From positions 806,001 through 870,000 of the forward strand of contig NZ_JACHWS010000002.1 in assembly GCF_014191505.1 (NCBI RefSeq): 64,000 nucleotides of DNA, read 5' to 3'. The position numbers were made by a program, and so were the translations under genes. The notes under the pieces were generated by a model. It was not told where the DNA came from and ran no database searches. It saw nothing but the letters and a program-made list of their open reading frames with translations. The DNA is from Hoyosella altamirensis (GTDB lineage: Bacteria > Actinomycetota > Actinomycetes > Mycobacteriales > Mycobacteriaceae). Position 1 is the stretch's first letter. Each line of letters opens with the position of its first letter. Shown one piece after another: positions 28,831 to 38,418 of this stretch.

Positions 28831-29603
28831 CCGTTGTTTCGGGAGTCCCGCCACTTGATTGCCTCGATGACAGGTGCCATGTCGTAGTCCGGGCCGTTAA
28901 TGGGAACGGTGAAGAATGACGCGCCAGCAGCGACGAACTCGTCGGCGTCGGCCACGCCGGGGAACTGGATTGACCTCTCGATTTCGCTGGAATTGCGGCC
29001 CTCGGTCGCGCAGTGTTCAGCAAGAACACCGGACTTGTATGTGAAAGTTTCGAGGTCACCGAAGCTGTGCCAGATGTCTGCATGCCGCGCGACGAGGCGC
29101 AATGTCTTCTTGACGCCACCACCGCCGATCAGGACTGGCATGGTCCGCGTGGGAGGCGGGTTGAGCTTCTTCCATCGCTGTTCGATCCTAGGCAGGTACT
29201 CGGCGAGCAGGTTGAGGCGGGAAACCTTGGTGCCAAATTCGTAGCCGTATTCGTCGAAGTCACGCTCGAACCAGCCGGAGCCGATACTGAAGATCAGTCG
29301 GCCTCCGGACATGTGGTCGACAGTCCGCGCCATGTCGGCGAGCAGGTCAGGGTTGCGATATGCACCGCATGTGACGAGCGCGCCGAGCTCGACTCGCTCG
29401 GTTTGCTCGGCCCACGCACCGAGCATGGTCCAGCATTCGAAATGCGGGCCATCGGGTTCGCCGTAGAGGGGGAAGAAGTGGTCCCAGTTGAACACGACGT
29501 CGACTCCGGCATCTTCAGCGCGGAGTACAGCGTCACGTATAAGGCCGTAGTCGGGGGCGTGCTGGGGCTGGATCTGTACACCGATTCGAAGGGGGCGGTC
29601 CAT
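28827..29603 (-). CDS. Luciferase-like (F420-dependent type) oxidoreductase
   Basis: A 258-residue member of the luciferase-like monooxygenase superfamily. Typical segments are DAGVDVVFNWDHFFP, ERVELGALVTCGAYRNPDLLADMARTVDHMSGGRL, GWFERDFDEYG and MPVLIGGGGVKKTLRLVARHADIWH. In Mycobacteriales, proteins of this shape usually bind coenzyme F420, though FMN cannot be ruled out. The ATG at 29603 (MDRPLRIGVQ) starts at the first barrel strand; the frame continues to 29714 without homology. Confidence 0.85.
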   Translation of the reverse strand: MDRPLRIGVQIQPQHAPDYGLIRDAVLRAEDAGVDVVFNWDHFFPLYGEPDGPHFECWTMLGAWAEQTERVELGALVTCGAYRNPDLLADMARTVDHMSGGRLIFSIGSGWFERDFDEYGYEFGTKVSRLNLLAEYLPRIEQRWKKLNPPPTRTMPVLIGGGGVKKTLRLVARHADIWHSFGDLETFTYKSGVLAEHCATEGRNSSEIERSIQFPGVADADEFVAAGASFFTVPINGPDYDMAPVIEAIKWRDSRNNG

Positions 29604-29827
29604 GCTTCCACTAATACCTTGGCGGGCGCGGTTGCGCATCATCACCGGTGGCAGATAGTGAGATGATTGATCCGCACGCTGGCTCCGTGGAATTGTCGGC
29701 TCAAATTTCTGCACACCTTTCGACCATTACCACGCCAAACAAACTTTTCGTCATGAATTGTGGTATTGACACACAGGTATAGGCAGGCGCACCGTTAGAT
29801 CAACTACGGCTAAACCTGAGGTGCCCG

Positions 29828-31819
29828 ATGCCCGAGGATCTGGTTGAGCAACTCCCGCGAGCTTTGCTCGAAGTGTCATTCTTGCTGGGTGCAGCCGTTT
29901 TGATCAGTCTGATCACCCGTAAGATCCACATTCAGCTCACCGTTGTTCTCGCGGTCGCGGGACTACTCGCAACTGAAATGGGAGCAAATCTCGCCGTTTC
30001 TGAACTGCTGAGCGGCGAAGGGTTCAAGGAACTTCTCATCCATCTGTTCTTACCGATCCTCATATTCGAGGCAGCGTTGGGGCTTTCCACTCGAGAGTTC
30101 ATGCGGAATCTACTTCCGATCAGCGCCCTAGCATCTGTCGCACTCGTGATTTCTGCGCTCATCGTTGGAGCAAGTCTAACGACCTTTCTCGGCGTTCCTA
30201 TTTTTGCGGCGCTACTATTTGGAGTACTGATTTCGGCGACCGATCCGGTTGCCGTGGTTGCGATTTTTCGTGAACTCGGCGTTCCCAGGCGGCTGCTCAC
30301 TCTTGTCGAGGGGGAGAGTCTGCTCAACGACGGGGTAGCGATCGTGCTGTACAACATCCTCGCGGTTGCAGCAGTCACCGGAACCCTTTCTGTAGGCGCG
30401 GGTGCTGTGGATTTCGTTGTCGTCGTCGCAGGCGGAATTCTGACCGGTGCGATCGTTGGCACGCTGGCGGTCTTGCTATTGCCGCTTCTGGATCGTCTCG
30501 CTGCTGCTGCGATGTCCATTGCGGTGGCATACGGTGCCTTCGTCTTTGCGGAGGCGGTACTGCATGCCTCCGGGGTTATGGCTGCGGTCGCGGCCGGTAT
30601 CACAGTTGGCGGACTCCTCGAAAGCCGTGCGCAGCACGCGGCGCGTGACTTGCTCCATGAGCTGTGGGAGTCACTCGGTTACATGGCGAATGCACTCCTC
30701 TTCCTCTTTATCGGACTCGCACTCGATTTCCAGCTGATCCGGGACAATCTCGCGGCGATCGGTCTAGGCATCGCTGCGGTGCTAATTTCGCGTCCACTCG
30801 GCGTCATTCCTGTTGTGCTGACGCTGGAGCGGCTGGCGAGGATGCCCCGGGTCGGCAACCGGAATTCCGCGGTCGTTGTGTGGGGCGGTCTGCGCGGTGG
30901 TGTCGCACTTGCTCTGGCTCTCGCGCTGCCCCTGGAATTAGGGGAGCTGCGTGACCAGTTCATTGCGATGACGGGCGGAGTGGTGCTTGCCACGTTGCTC
31001 ATCAACGCAACGACTATTTCATTTGTGGTCCACGCGCTCGGGCTGGATAAACCTAGCCGCAAGGATGAGTATCTGGAGGCTCTTGCGCGCATGGTGGGGG
31101 TTCGGTCCGCGCGAGAGCGGCTAGCGGATCTGAATTTCACCGACGACCTCGTCACGGCTCACCTCGATGTGGCAGAAGCTGATGCCCGGGATCAGCTCGC
31201 TCGCACCCGGCTCACAGCACAGGAACAAGTGGACGTTCTGGAACTCCGCGGTTTGCATATTCAGCGCGAGAGTTATCAGAACCTCAGTGACGCGGGGTTG
31301 TTGCCGCCGATCGCGACGCGCACCCTCATGCAGGAGATTGATGACGAGATCGAGGAGGTCAGTGCGGGAGGGCTTCGGGTCGATGAGGCTAGACGGGCCT
31401 GTTTGCCGTGGTATGCCAGACTGCATCGGTGGACCCTGGGGAAACTTCCGCCCCCTCTCGGCGAGGATCTCGACGAGGTCGGCTATATCGAGATCTGCGC
31501 CCGGCGGCTCGCATCTCACAATGCAGCGGATGAGCTTGAGTTGTTCAAGTCCCTTCCTAATGTGGAGGTCGCGAACGTCGATATCGCGAAGGGGCTCTTC
31601 GCGCACTGGGAGGAAATGGCCAGCGCGACTCTCGAGAACCTCGGTATTTCCGAGAAGCTCGACGAGCGTGTGCTGCGCCGCCGCCAGGCCAAGGCGCTGA
31701 GCCGCATCGCGATCGTTGAGGCTCTGCAGCAAATGGTGTCCGCCGGAGTGCTTTCGCAGCAGGTCGCGGACGAAGCATCGGAACGAGTGTCCGCGGAGGT
31801 TCAGCAGGCTGGCGAGTGA
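29828..31819 (+). CDS. CPA1-family Na+/H+ antiporter with cytoplasmic tail
   Basis: A 663-residue protein. Residues 1-415 form about 12 membrane helices with the CPA1 signatures ATDPVAVVAIF (ion-binding Asp) and EGESLLNDGVAIV. Residues 416-663 are hydrophilic and helical, a regulatory tail as in NhaP-type antiporters. It exchanges cytoplasmic Na+ or K+ for protons. ATG at 29828 follows CTGAGGTGCCCG. Confidence 0.9.
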   Translation: MPEDLVEQLPRALLEVSFLLGAAVLISLITRKIHIQLTVVLAVAGLLATEMGANLAVSELLSGEGFKELLIHLFLPILIFEAALGLSTREFMRNLLPISALASVALVISALIVGASLTTFLGVPIFAALLFGVLISATDPVAVVAIFRELGVPRRLLTLVEGESLLNDGVAIVLYNILAVAAVTGTLSVGAGAVDFVVVVAGGILTGAIVGTLAVLLLPLLDRLAAAAMSIAVAYGAFVFAEAVLHASGVMAAVAAGITVGGLLESRAQHAARDLLHELWESLGYMANALLFLFIGLALDFQLIRDNLAAIGLGIAAVLISRPLGVIPVVLTLERLARMPRVGNRNSAVVVWGGLRGGVALALALALPLELGELRDQFIAMTGGVVLATLLINATTISFVVHALGLDKPSRKDEYLEALARMVGVRSARERLADLNFTDDLVTAHLDVAEADARDQLARTRLTAQEQVDVLELRGLHIQRESYQNLSDAGLLPPIATRTLMQEIDDEIEEVSAGGLRVDEARRACLPWYARLHRWTLGKLPPPLGEDLDEVGYIEICARRLASHNAADELELFKSLPNVEVANVDIAKGLFAHWEEMASATLENLGISEKLDERVLRRRQAKALSRIAIVEALQQMVSAGVLSQQVADEASERVSAEVQQAGE

Positions 31820-31823
31820 GTAC

Positions 31824-32201
31824 TCACTCCTCGGTTTCCGCTTCGCGGCGCTCCTCGTAGTCCTCGATGATGTCTTTGTTTTCCTCGTGATCAGCGAAGT
31901 CTTCGGCGAAGGCCGTCCCGGTGACCGTGCCTCCGGTGTCGGGCACCCTTACGGTGGGGCGAGCGCCCGGCTTGTACTTTTTGTTGATCCCCGCGACCTC
32001 CTCCTCGGCCTTCCGGACGACTTCAGGGTCGAGTTCAGATGTGTCTGGAACAGCTCCTGCAGCCTTACTGCTGCTGCTGCTTGTGCTGTCCTCTTTGTCG
32101 ACGCGCTGGGCTTCTTCTTCCTCAGTTGCCTCTTCCGGGGTGGTGTGGACGGGGTCGCCGCCGGTGATGTCCCCAGGCTGGCCTTTGTTTTGATCGCTCA
32201 C
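31824..32201 (-). CDS. Acidic hydrophilic protein of unknown function
   Basis: 125 residues with no membrane segment, rich in Glu, Asp, Ser and Thr (EEATEEEEAQ, a run of serines, and a C terminus EERREAETEE). The GTG at 32201 has AGGAG six bases upstream; the frame extends to 32294 without a ribosome site. Probably mostly disordered. Convergent with the antiporter gene. Family not recognised. Confidence 0.6.
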   Translation of the reverse strand: MSDQNKGQPGDITGGDPVHTTPEEATEEEEAQRVDKEDSTSSSSSKAAGAVPDTSELDPEVVRKAEEEVAGINKKYKPGARPTVRVPDTGGTVTGTAFAEDFADHEENKDIIEDYEERREAETEE

Positions 32202-32281
32202 GGTCGCTCCTCTCGGGCTGTGGTGCGCTGTCTGCCGTTGGAGGAGTACCCGATCAGGCCCGCGCGATACTTGCGCGAAAC

Positions 32282-32320
32282 AAAGCGGGGTCACAGCCGA
32301 TGTGACTGTGACCCCGCTTT
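32282..32320 (-). terminator. Intrinsic terminator of ino1
   Basis: A perfect 15-bp stem (AAAGCGGGGTCACAG with CTGTGACCCCGCTTT) and a 9-base loop lies 17 bases after the ino1 stop. On the minus strand it is followed by a T-rich stretch (TTTGTTT). Confidence 0.85.
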
Positions 32321-32336
32321 CCGCAGGCTGTGATGC

Positions 32337-33413
32337 CTATTCGCCGTCGATGAAACTTTCGAGCTGCGTACGTGCTATGTCATCAGCAAGCTGCTTCGGC
32401 GGGGACTTCATGAGGTAGGACGAAGCAGAGAACACCGGTCCGCCCACGCCACGGTCAAGGGCGATCTTCGCCGCACGGACAGCGTCGATGATGATGCCAG
32501 CGGAGTTGGGTGAGTCCCATACTTCAAGCTTGTACTCGAGGCTCAGGGGCACATCACCGAACGCGCGGCCTTCGAGCCGGACGTAAGCCCATTTGCGGTC
32601 ATCGAGCCAGCCGACGTAGTCGGAGGGTCCGATGTGAACGTCCTTGGCGACAAGTTCACGCTTGATATTCGACGTCACTGCCTGGGTCTTGGAGATCTTC
32701 TTCGACTCGAGGCGCTCACGTTCGAGCATGTTCTTGAAGTCCATGTTGCCGCCGACGTTCAGCTGCATCGTGCGATCGAGTTGTACACCGCGATCCTCGA
32801 ACAGCTTCGCCATGACACGGTGGGTGATTGTGGCACCCACCTGGGACTTGATGTCGTCACCAACGATCGGCACGCCGGCGTCCTCGAACTTCTTCGCCCA
32901 GACCGGGTCTGAAGCGATGAACACGGGCAGCGCGTTGACGAATGCCACGCCAGCGTCGATCGCGCACTGCGCGTAGAACTTGTCGGCTTCTTCGGACCCC
33001 ACAGGAAGGTATGACACGAGGACATCGACCTGGGCTTCTTTGAGCACCTGGACCACATCGACGGCTTCGGCGTCCGACTCCTCGATGGTGGCGCGGTAGT
33101 ACTTGCCCAGGCCGTCTAGGGTGGGCCCACGCTGGACGATGATGCCGCTCGGCGGAACGTCTGCGATCTTGATGGTGTTGTTCTCGCTCGCATTGATTGC
33201 TTCCGCGAGATCAGTACCCACCTTCTTGGCATCCACATCGAAGGCAGCGACGAACTCGACGTCGTTGATGTGGTACGGGCCTAGACGTACGTGCATAAGC
33301 CCGGGGACGGTGGCGGTGTCATCTGCGTTCTTGTAGTACTCAACGCCCTGTACCAGCGATGAGGCGCAGTTCCCCACGCCTGCGATCGCGACGCGTACCT
33401 TATTGTCACCCAT
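32337..33413 (-). CDS. ino1: Inositol-3-phosphate synthase
   Basis: A 358-residue NAD-dependent enzyme that isomerises glucose 6-phosphate to myo-inositol 3-phosphate, the entry to phosphatidylinositol, mycothiol and lipoarabinomannan. The N terminus [22 protein letters not shown], the middle [33 protein letters not shown] and the C-terminal [10 protein letters not shown] match actinobacterial Ino1. ATG 33413 has AAGGAG nine bases upstream. The start overlaps the PadR gene by eight bases, so the two are co-transcribed. The frame is open far upstream, but that extension is an antisense-like shadow of the PadR gene. Confidence 0.95.
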   Translation of the reverse strand: MGDNKVRVAIAGVGNCASSLVQGVEYYKNADDTATVPGLMHVRLGPYHINDVEFVAAFDVDAKKVGTDLAEAINASENNTIKIADVPPSGIIVQRGPTLDGLGKYYRATIEESDAEAVDVVQVLKEAQVDVLVSYLPVGSEEADKFYAQCAIDAGVAFVNALPVFIASDPVWAKKFEDAGVPIVGDDIKSQVGATITHRVMAKLFEDRGVQLDRTMQLNVGGNMDFKNMLERERLESKKISKTQAVTSNIKRELVAKDVHIGPSDYVGWLDDRKWAYVRLEGRAFGDVPLSLEYKLEVWDSPNSAGIIIDAVRAAKIALDRGVGGPVFSASSYLMKSPPKQLADDIARTQLESFIDGE

Positions 33414-34008
33414 GTTCGGGATCTCCTTCTTTCTGGTGAAGCTCGCTGGATGGCTCAGTAGGCAGGGTGGCACCGGCGCTGCGGCTGGCTGCCCTGGCTT
33501 CGGCTGTGATGAGTTCGTTAAGCCAGCGCACTTCCCTCTCGCTTGATTCCAGAGAGAGTTGGTGCAGCTGGCGGGTGTAACGGTCGTGACTCGTGGCGCG
33601 GCGAATCGCGTCGCGAAGGCCTTCCCGTCGTTCTTCGACTTGCCTGCGGCGTCCTTCGAGGATCCGCAACCGTGCATCGGCCGGTGTGCGGCTGAAGAAC
33701 GCCAGGTGAACCCCGAATCCATCATCGCTGTAGTTCTGTGGCCCGGTGTCGGCCACGAGCTCTGCGAATCGGCTCCGGCCCTTTTCGGTGATCTCGTACA
33801 CCTTCCGGGCGCGTCGCCGAAGCCCTGTCCCCTCGGATTGCGGATCCTCCTCGATGAGCCCGTCCGCCTGCATCCGCCGCAGCGCGGGATACAGCGAGCC
33901 GTACGAGAACGCCCTGAAGGGCCCGAGGAGTCCGGTGAGTCGCTTGCGCAGCTCATATCCGTGCATGGGCGCCTCTTGGAGGAGGCCGAGAATCGCGAGC
34001 TCGAGCAC
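33406..34008 (-). CDS. PadR-family transcriptional regulator
   Basis: About 200 residues. The N-terminal winged helix follows the PadR pattern ([51 protein letters not shown]); the C-terminal part is a helical dimerisation region (PadR C-terminal family: [21 protein letters not shown]). The GTG at 34008 has AAGGAGG with good spacing; GTG 34014 aligns slightly better with relatives. Same gene pair as Rv0047c-ino1 in M. tuberculosis, so it may control inositol synthesis; target and ligand are not known. Confidence 0.85.
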   Translation of the reverse strand: MLELAILGLLQEAPMHGYELRKRLTGLLGPFRAFSYGSLYPALRRMQADGLIEEDPQSEGTGLRRRARKVYEITEKGRSRFAELVADTGPQNYSDDGFGVHLAFFSRTPADARLRILEGRRRQVEERREGLRDAIRRATSHDRYTRQLHQLSLESSEREVRWLNELITAEARAASRSAGATLPTEPSSELHQKEGDPEHG

Positions 34009-34443
34009 TGCCACCTCCTTCGGGCGCTCATGGGACAGACCTGATGTGTGTGCCACGTGCAGGCGTGGCGATGCGATAGCCAACTGTATCGCACCGATAT
34101 ATTGCTCGCTACCAGAAGCCGCAGCGGGCCGCTACCGAGGAGCCGGTGACACGCCCGGCAGTAGCTTGGTCCAGTTGCACTTTTGATGCAGTGCGATTAA
34201 TCCTGAATGTCGGGAAAAGCATTTAAATTGGCTAGAGAAATACTATTGATGAGCTCGTAGAAGCCCCCGGTTGAGCTGGCTTTAATCCGAATTGTGAGGC
34301 GCTAATTCAAGGGGTTGCTTTCTGCCTTTGAGACATTCAGGTACCGTGGCGTCAGCAGGGGCTGAGTCTGGTTATGCCAGACCATGCCAGATGACGTCTC
34401 CGCTGTACGTGACGAGCACTCGCGACGTAAATAAGGAGAGCCG
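34009..34443. other. Gap with no gene between the PadR and lipoprotein genes
   Basis: A 435-base stretch, clearly richer in A+T around 34190-34320 than its surroundings. It must contain the divergent promoters of the padR-ino1 operon and of the first lipoprotein gene. I see no RNA gene or convincing frame. Confidence 0.5.
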
Positions 34444-34737
34444 ATGAATTTGAAGAGCCCGCGCGTAGCATTTGCCGCCTGTGGTGCTGTTGCCGCACTG
34501 GCGCTGTCCGGCTGTGGTGATGACGATGGCACGACGGACGACGGTATTACCGACAACGGCACAAACAACGGTGTGATGAATGACGACGGCGGGATGTACG
34601 AAGATCCCGGCATGGACCCCAACGAGGGGGGCATGTACGAAGACCCGGGCATGTATGAAGACCCCGGCATGTTTGAAGACCCAGGTATGCAGCCTGAAGA
34701 AGGCGGAATGGGCACCGAGGGCGGATCGGGCTTCTAG
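34444..34737 (+). CDS. Small acidic lipoprotein with EDPGM repeats
   Basis: 97 residues. A lipoprotein signal (FAACGAVAALALSGC, Cys 24 as lipid site) is followed by an Asp-rich stretch and four copies of a short repeat, MYEDPGM three times and MFEDPGM once, then a Gly-rich end. The mature part has no predicted fold. ATG 34444 follows AAGGAG. The leader is nearly the same as in the next gene. Function unknown. Confidence 0.75.
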   Translation: MNLKSPRVAFAACGAVAALALSGCGDDDGTTDDGITDNGTNNGVMNDDGGMYEDPGMDPNEGGMYEDPGMYEDPGMFEDPGMQPEEGGMGTEGGSGF

Positions 34738-35091
34738 CCGCTGGCACGTGAGCCTGACCTCTGACCTCGGTGGTGTGTTCTTCCCCCCGGGGTGCGTGCA
34801 GGCGCATTCATAATTCTGTGTCGACAATCCGCTGAGCTGGCATTGAGAGTCGGATAACTCCCTAAGGAATAGTTTCCGGATAGGGCGAGTAATGGCTTCT
34901 TTGGGGTGGCTTGCGATAGACACGGAATCGTTTAAACGTTCAGGATAGTTTCACCGCCTGATTCGTTCGTGTATGTTGACGGGCAGTCAGGGATGGCGGT
35001 AGTTGCGTTTGGCGGCATACATGCACCACGCGTTATTGTCGTGCTGACTTACTGCATTCGGAGATTGCCCGGAACCAGATAAGGAGTGCGA
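34738..35091. other. Gap with no gene between the two lipoprotein genes
   Basis: A 354-base stretch without a convincing frame. It contains A+T-rich segments such as GTTTAAACG and two GGATAGT-like sites (34878 and 34944), which could be promoter elements, and ends with ATAAGGAG before the second lipoprotein start. Confidence 0.4.
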
Positions 35092-35514
35092 ATGAACCTG
35101 AAGAATCCTCGCGTAGTCTTTGCGGCCTGCGGTGCGGCAGCGGCGCTCGCGGTGGCTGGCTGCGGTGACGACGCGAACGGCAACGACGTGCTCGAGGACA
35201 CGGGTGACACGCTCGGTGACATGGGCGACACCGCGACGGAAGACGTCGAGGACTTCTTCGGTCAGGGGGGCGACACCACGTGCGGCGAGTTTGCTGAGCA
35301 GGATCCTGAGACCCAGCGCACAACAGTGACGGACTACCTCGAGCAAGAGGGCCAGCAGGACCCCAGTGAGGCAGAGATTGATTCGGCACTGCTTTCGATC
35401 GATGCGATGTGCGCGCTCGAGGGTGACGAAGAAACCCCGATCAGTGAAGCCGGAGTGACCGGTGGTGATACTGGAATGCCTGAGGAAGAGGGGAACGGAG
35501 GGACTGGCTCCTAA
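35092..35514 (+). CDS. Small acidic lipoprotein, possible HdeA-like helical domain
   Basis: 140 residues. The lipoprotein signal repeats that of the preceding gene (MNLKNPRVVFAACGA, lipobox AVAGC). The mature part is acidic and holds a helical block with two cysteines about 47 residues apart (TTCGEFAEQDPETQ ... DAMCALEG), the spacing seen in HdeA/HdeB-like acid-stress proteins; this link is tentative. ATG 35092 follows AAGGAG with seven bases; the frame starts at 35086. A strong terminator follows. Confidence 0.75.
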   Translation: MNLKNPRVVFAACGAAAALAVAGCGDDANGNDVLEDTGDTLGDMGDTATEDVEDFFGQGGDTTCGEFAEQDPETQRTTVTDYLEQEGQQDPSEAEIDSALLSIDAMCALEGDEETPISEAGVTGGDTGMPEEEGNGGTGS

Positions 35515-35536
35515 GCCGGCGACTGAGGTTTCCTGA

Positions 35537-35579
35537 AAAGCGGCCCGGAGGTGCATACGTATGTACTCCGGGCCGCTTT
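35537..35579 (+). terminator. Terminator after the lipoprotein genes
   Basis: AAAGCGGCCCGGAG pairs with CTCCGGGCCGCTTT (14 bp). The loop contains the palindrome CATACGTATG, which extends the stem. The 3-prime arm ends in TTT. Confidence 0.8.
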
Positions 35580-35669
35580 CGTCTCGCGGGGCGGCCAGTG
35601 TCGGACATCACGAAGGTGTCTGGTTTACGAATTGCGCCACCAGCCTGACTGCTCGGTAGACCTCGGACG

Positions 35670-35675
35670 TACTCT
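35670..35675 (+). promoter_or_regulatory. -10 box of the DUF5318 gene (leaderless start)
   Basis: TACTCT ends seven bases before the GTG at 35683, with no ribosome site. Confidence 0.5.
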
Positions 35676-35682
35676 GGTCTAT

Positions 35683-36102
35683 GTGCGATCGCAGCGGCAG
35701 ACCGTGGACTACGCGCTTCAGCGTCGCTCCGTCCTGGCTGAAGTATTCGCTGGCAAGGTCGGAGTTGCTGAGGTGTGTGACGCGAGCCCCTATCTCCTAA
35801 GGGCTGCGAAGTTTCACGGTAGGCCAAGTACTGTGGTGTGCCCGATTTGCCGTAAGGAACAGGTAACGCTCGTATCCTGGGTGTTCGGTGACCGCTTGGG
35901 AACCGTATCGGGTTCCGCGCGGAGCAACGATGAGATCATTCGCTTGGCACAAACAAAAGATGAGTTCACGGTGCACGTAGTCGAGGTTTGCCGGACGTGC
36001 AGCTGGAACCATCTAGTGCAGTCGTATGTTCTCGGCGAGGCGCCGCCGCGGCGATCGCGATCGACAAGGACGCGGCGCAGTGCCCGGACCGCCAGTGAAT
36101 GA
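35683..36102 (+). CDS. DUF5318 zinc-ribbon-like protein (Rv0049-like)
   Basis: 139 residues. Two CxxC pairs, VCPICRKEQ and VCRTCSWNH, about 65 residues apart, could bind zinc. The central stretch SPYLLRAAKFHGRP and LVSWVFGDRLGTVSGSARS match the protein encoded just before ponA1 in mycobacteria. A basic tail closes it. GTG 35683 is preferred because a TACTCT box precedes it; the frame extends to 35551. Ends 39 bases before ponA1 and is probably co-transcribed with it. Function unknown. Confidence 0.85.
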   Translation: MRSQRQTVDYALQRRSVLAEVFAGKVGVAEVCDASPYLLRAAKFHGRPSTVVCPICRKEQVTLVSWVFGDRLGTVSGSARSNDEIIRLAQTKDEFTVHVVEVCRTCSWNHLVQSYVLGEAPPRRSRSTRTRRSARTASE

Positions 36103-36141
36103 TGCGGGCCGGATGTTAACCGCGAGGACTGGAGTTTCATC

Positions 36142-38418
36142 GTGAGTTCGACCAGAAGTGCATCTGCTGGGAAGAGGCCAGCAGCGACGAAGGGCACATC
36201 GCGCAAGGGCCTGATACTGCGGCTCATCGCGGTTGCGTTCGTCGTCATGCTTGTGCTTCCCATCGGAACCTTCATGGCCTACTACGTTGCGGCGAGCGTT
36301 CCGCGGCCGGGCGACATTCCCACCAACCAGGTGGCGACCATTTTTATGGATGATGGTGAAACCGAGCTCGCTCGCATCGTTCCGCCGGAAGGCAACCGTG
36401 TCGAAGTCTCGATTGACCAGATTCCGGACCATGTTCTGAATGCGGTCATCGCAGCGGAGGACCGCGACTTTTACACGAACCCGGGGTTCTCTGTGACCGG
36501 CCTCGCGCGAGCTGTCAGGGACAACGTTCTCGGTAGTGACGACGCAGGCGGCGGGTCGACGATCACGCAGCAATATGTGAAGAACGCATTGGTAGGAGCG
36601 GACCGCTCACTCGTTCGCAAAATGCGGGAACTCGTCATTGCGACGAAGATGGCGCGGGAGTGGTCGAAGGACGACATCCTGGTCGCGTACCTCAACACCA
36701 TCTATTACGGCCGCAACGCGTACGGAATTGCTTCCGCCGCGGAAGCGTACTTCGGGAAACCCGTCAGCAACCTCACCCCTGAAGAAGGCGCGGTCCTTGC
36801 GGCTACGATCCAGCAGCCGTCGCGTCTGGATCCAGCGCAGAACCGCGAAGCTGCCGAAATCCGCTGGGGCTATGTACTCGATGGCATGGTCGCCATCGGC
36901 GCTATGAGCGCGAGTGAACGTGCTGCGGCGCAATACCCGGAGTACCGGTCGTTAGAGGAGGCGACGGCAGCAACGACGACGCCGGGGCCCAATGGCCTCA
37001 TTCGGTCGCGTGTCATCGATGAGCTGCATTCCCTCGGCATCACGGAGCAGACCCTTAACACCGAGGGCCTGCAGATCACCACGTCTATCGACAGCACTGC
37101 ACAGGAGGGGGCGGTCCGCGCAGTCCAGAACAACTTGTCTGGCCAGCCCGACAATCTTCGTTCCGCGGTGGTGTCTGTGGATCCCCGCAGTGGCGCCGTG
37201 CGCGCATACTATGGCGGCACCGACGGTACGGGCTTCGACTACGCGCAAGCACCGCTGCAGACAGGTTCTACCTTCAAGGTTTTTGGTCTCGTTGCAGCCT
37301 TGGAACAGGGTATTCCGGTTACCCAGCCATTCGATAGCAGCCCGGTCACTATGCACGGCATCACCGTCCGGAATGTCGGTGGCGCTAGCTGTGGACGCTG
37401 CTCGATTGCTGAAGCACTGAAACAGTCGCTGAACACGTCCTTCTATCGGCTCATGCTTTCGCTTGATCGCGGGCCACTCGACGTGAAGGACGCGGCGCAC
37501 AAAGCCGGCATCCCCCGCGAAATCCGTGGACTGAACCACGAGGCTCTCACCGAAAATGGTGATCCACCGAACAACGGTATTGTGCTCGGCCAGTACCAGG
37601 TCCGCCCGATCGACATGGCGTCCTCGTATGCGACGCTCGCAGCTTCGGGTGAGTACCACGAGCCGTACTTCGTCGAGCGGGTCGTGACAGCAGACGGAAA
37701 CCTGCTGTTCGACCGTGGGAATCCGAACGGTGAACGACGGCTCCGGGCTGCTGTCGCGGACAATACGACCTCCGCGATGGAACCGATCGCGGCCTACTCC
37801 AATGGCAACGCGCTCGCTGGCGGCAGACCCTCGGCAGCGAAGACGGGGACGACCCAGCTCGGTGACAGTGGCTTCAACCGTGACGCCTGGATGATTGGCT
37901 ACACGCCATCGCTGTCCACAGCGGTCTGGGTGGGAACCAACGATGGTGATCCGCTTGTGAACGCCTGGGGCGGCCAGATTTATGGTTCGGGTATCCCCGC
38001 GACGATCTGGAAGTCGACGATGGACTCCGCGCTGGTCAACACCGAATGGGAATCGTTCCCGACGCCCGACCCCATTGGTGGTGTCTCTGGTGTCCCCGTC
38101 TACGTACCGCCGACTGAGACTGAAGAGCCTGAAGAGACTGAAGAGGCGACGGAAGAGGAGGACGAACCGGCGTCCACCGCGACAATTGAGATCGCCCCAG
38201 GTCTGACCGTGGAGATCCCGATCCCGGGTAACAACAACGGCGGAACCCCGCCTGAGCCCAATGACGACGAAGGCGACGAGGGCGAGGGCAGCCCCGGCCA
38301 GGGTGGGGCTAACCCAGGCGCGGGCGGTGGCGTGGTACCCGGCGGTGGTCGCAATCCGGCAGGACAGGGTGAGGGCGTGACAACGACGCCCGCACCGGCA
38401 ACCACTGACGCTGCGTGA
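36142..38418 (+). CDS. ponA1: Bifunctional penicillin-binding protein PonA1
   Basis: A 758-residue class A PBP. One N-terminal membrane anchor (LIAVAFVVMLVLPIGTFMAYY) leads to a GT51 glycosyltransferase domain (VIAAEDRDFYTNPG with the catalytic Glu, GGGSTITQQYVKNAL, MAREWSKDDILVAYLNTIYYG). The transpeptidase domain has the serine motif GSTFKVF, SLN in KQSLNTS, and KTGTT. The C terminus is a 110-residue Glu/Pro/Gly/Thr-rich tail (EEPEETEEATEEEDEPAS). It polymerises and cross-links peptidoglycan. GTG 36142; its stop overlaps the next start by four bases (GTGA). Confidence 0.96.
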   Translation: MSSTRSASAGKRPAATKGTSRKGLILRLIAVAFVVMLVLPIGTFMAYYVAASVPRPGDIPTNQVATIFMDDGETELARIVPPEGNRVEVSIDQIPDHVLNAVIAAEDRDFYTNPGFSVTGLARAVRDNVLGSDDAGGGSTITQQYVKNALVGADRSLVRKMRELVIATKMAREWSKDDILVAYLNTIYYGRNAYGIASAAEAYFGKPVSNLTPEEGAVLAATIQQPSRLDPAQNREAAEIRWGYVLDGMVAIGAMSASERAAAQYPEYRSLEEATAATTTPGPNGLIRSRVIDELHSLGITEQTLNTEGLQITTSIDSTAQEGAVRAVQNNLSGQPDNLRSAVVSVDPRSGAVRAYYGGTDGTGFDYAQAPLQTGSTFKVFGLVAALEQGIPVTQPFDSSPVTMHGITVRNVGGASCGRCSIAEALKQSLNTSFYRLMLSLDRGPLDVKDAAHKAGIPREIRGLNHEALTENGDPPNNGIVLGQYQVRPIDMASSYATLAASGEYHEPYFVERVVTADGNLLFDRGNPNGERRLRAAVADNTTSAMEPIAAYSNGNALAGGRPSAAKTGTTQLGDSGFNRDAWMIGYTPSLSTAVWVGTNDGDPLVNAWGGQIYGSGIPATIWKSTMDSALVNTEWESFPTPDPIGGVSGVPVYVPPTETEEPEETEEATEEEDEPASTATIEIAPGLTVEIPIPGNNNGGTPPEPNDDEGDEGEGSPGQGGANPGAGGGVVPGGGRNPAGQGEGVTTTPAPATTDAA

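Noticed and set aside
32337-34094. A single 585-codon frame covering ino1 and the region of the PadR gene
   Set aside because: The first 220 codons are low-complexity and lie over the PadR gene in another frame; ino1 has its own ATG with a good ribosome site at 33413.
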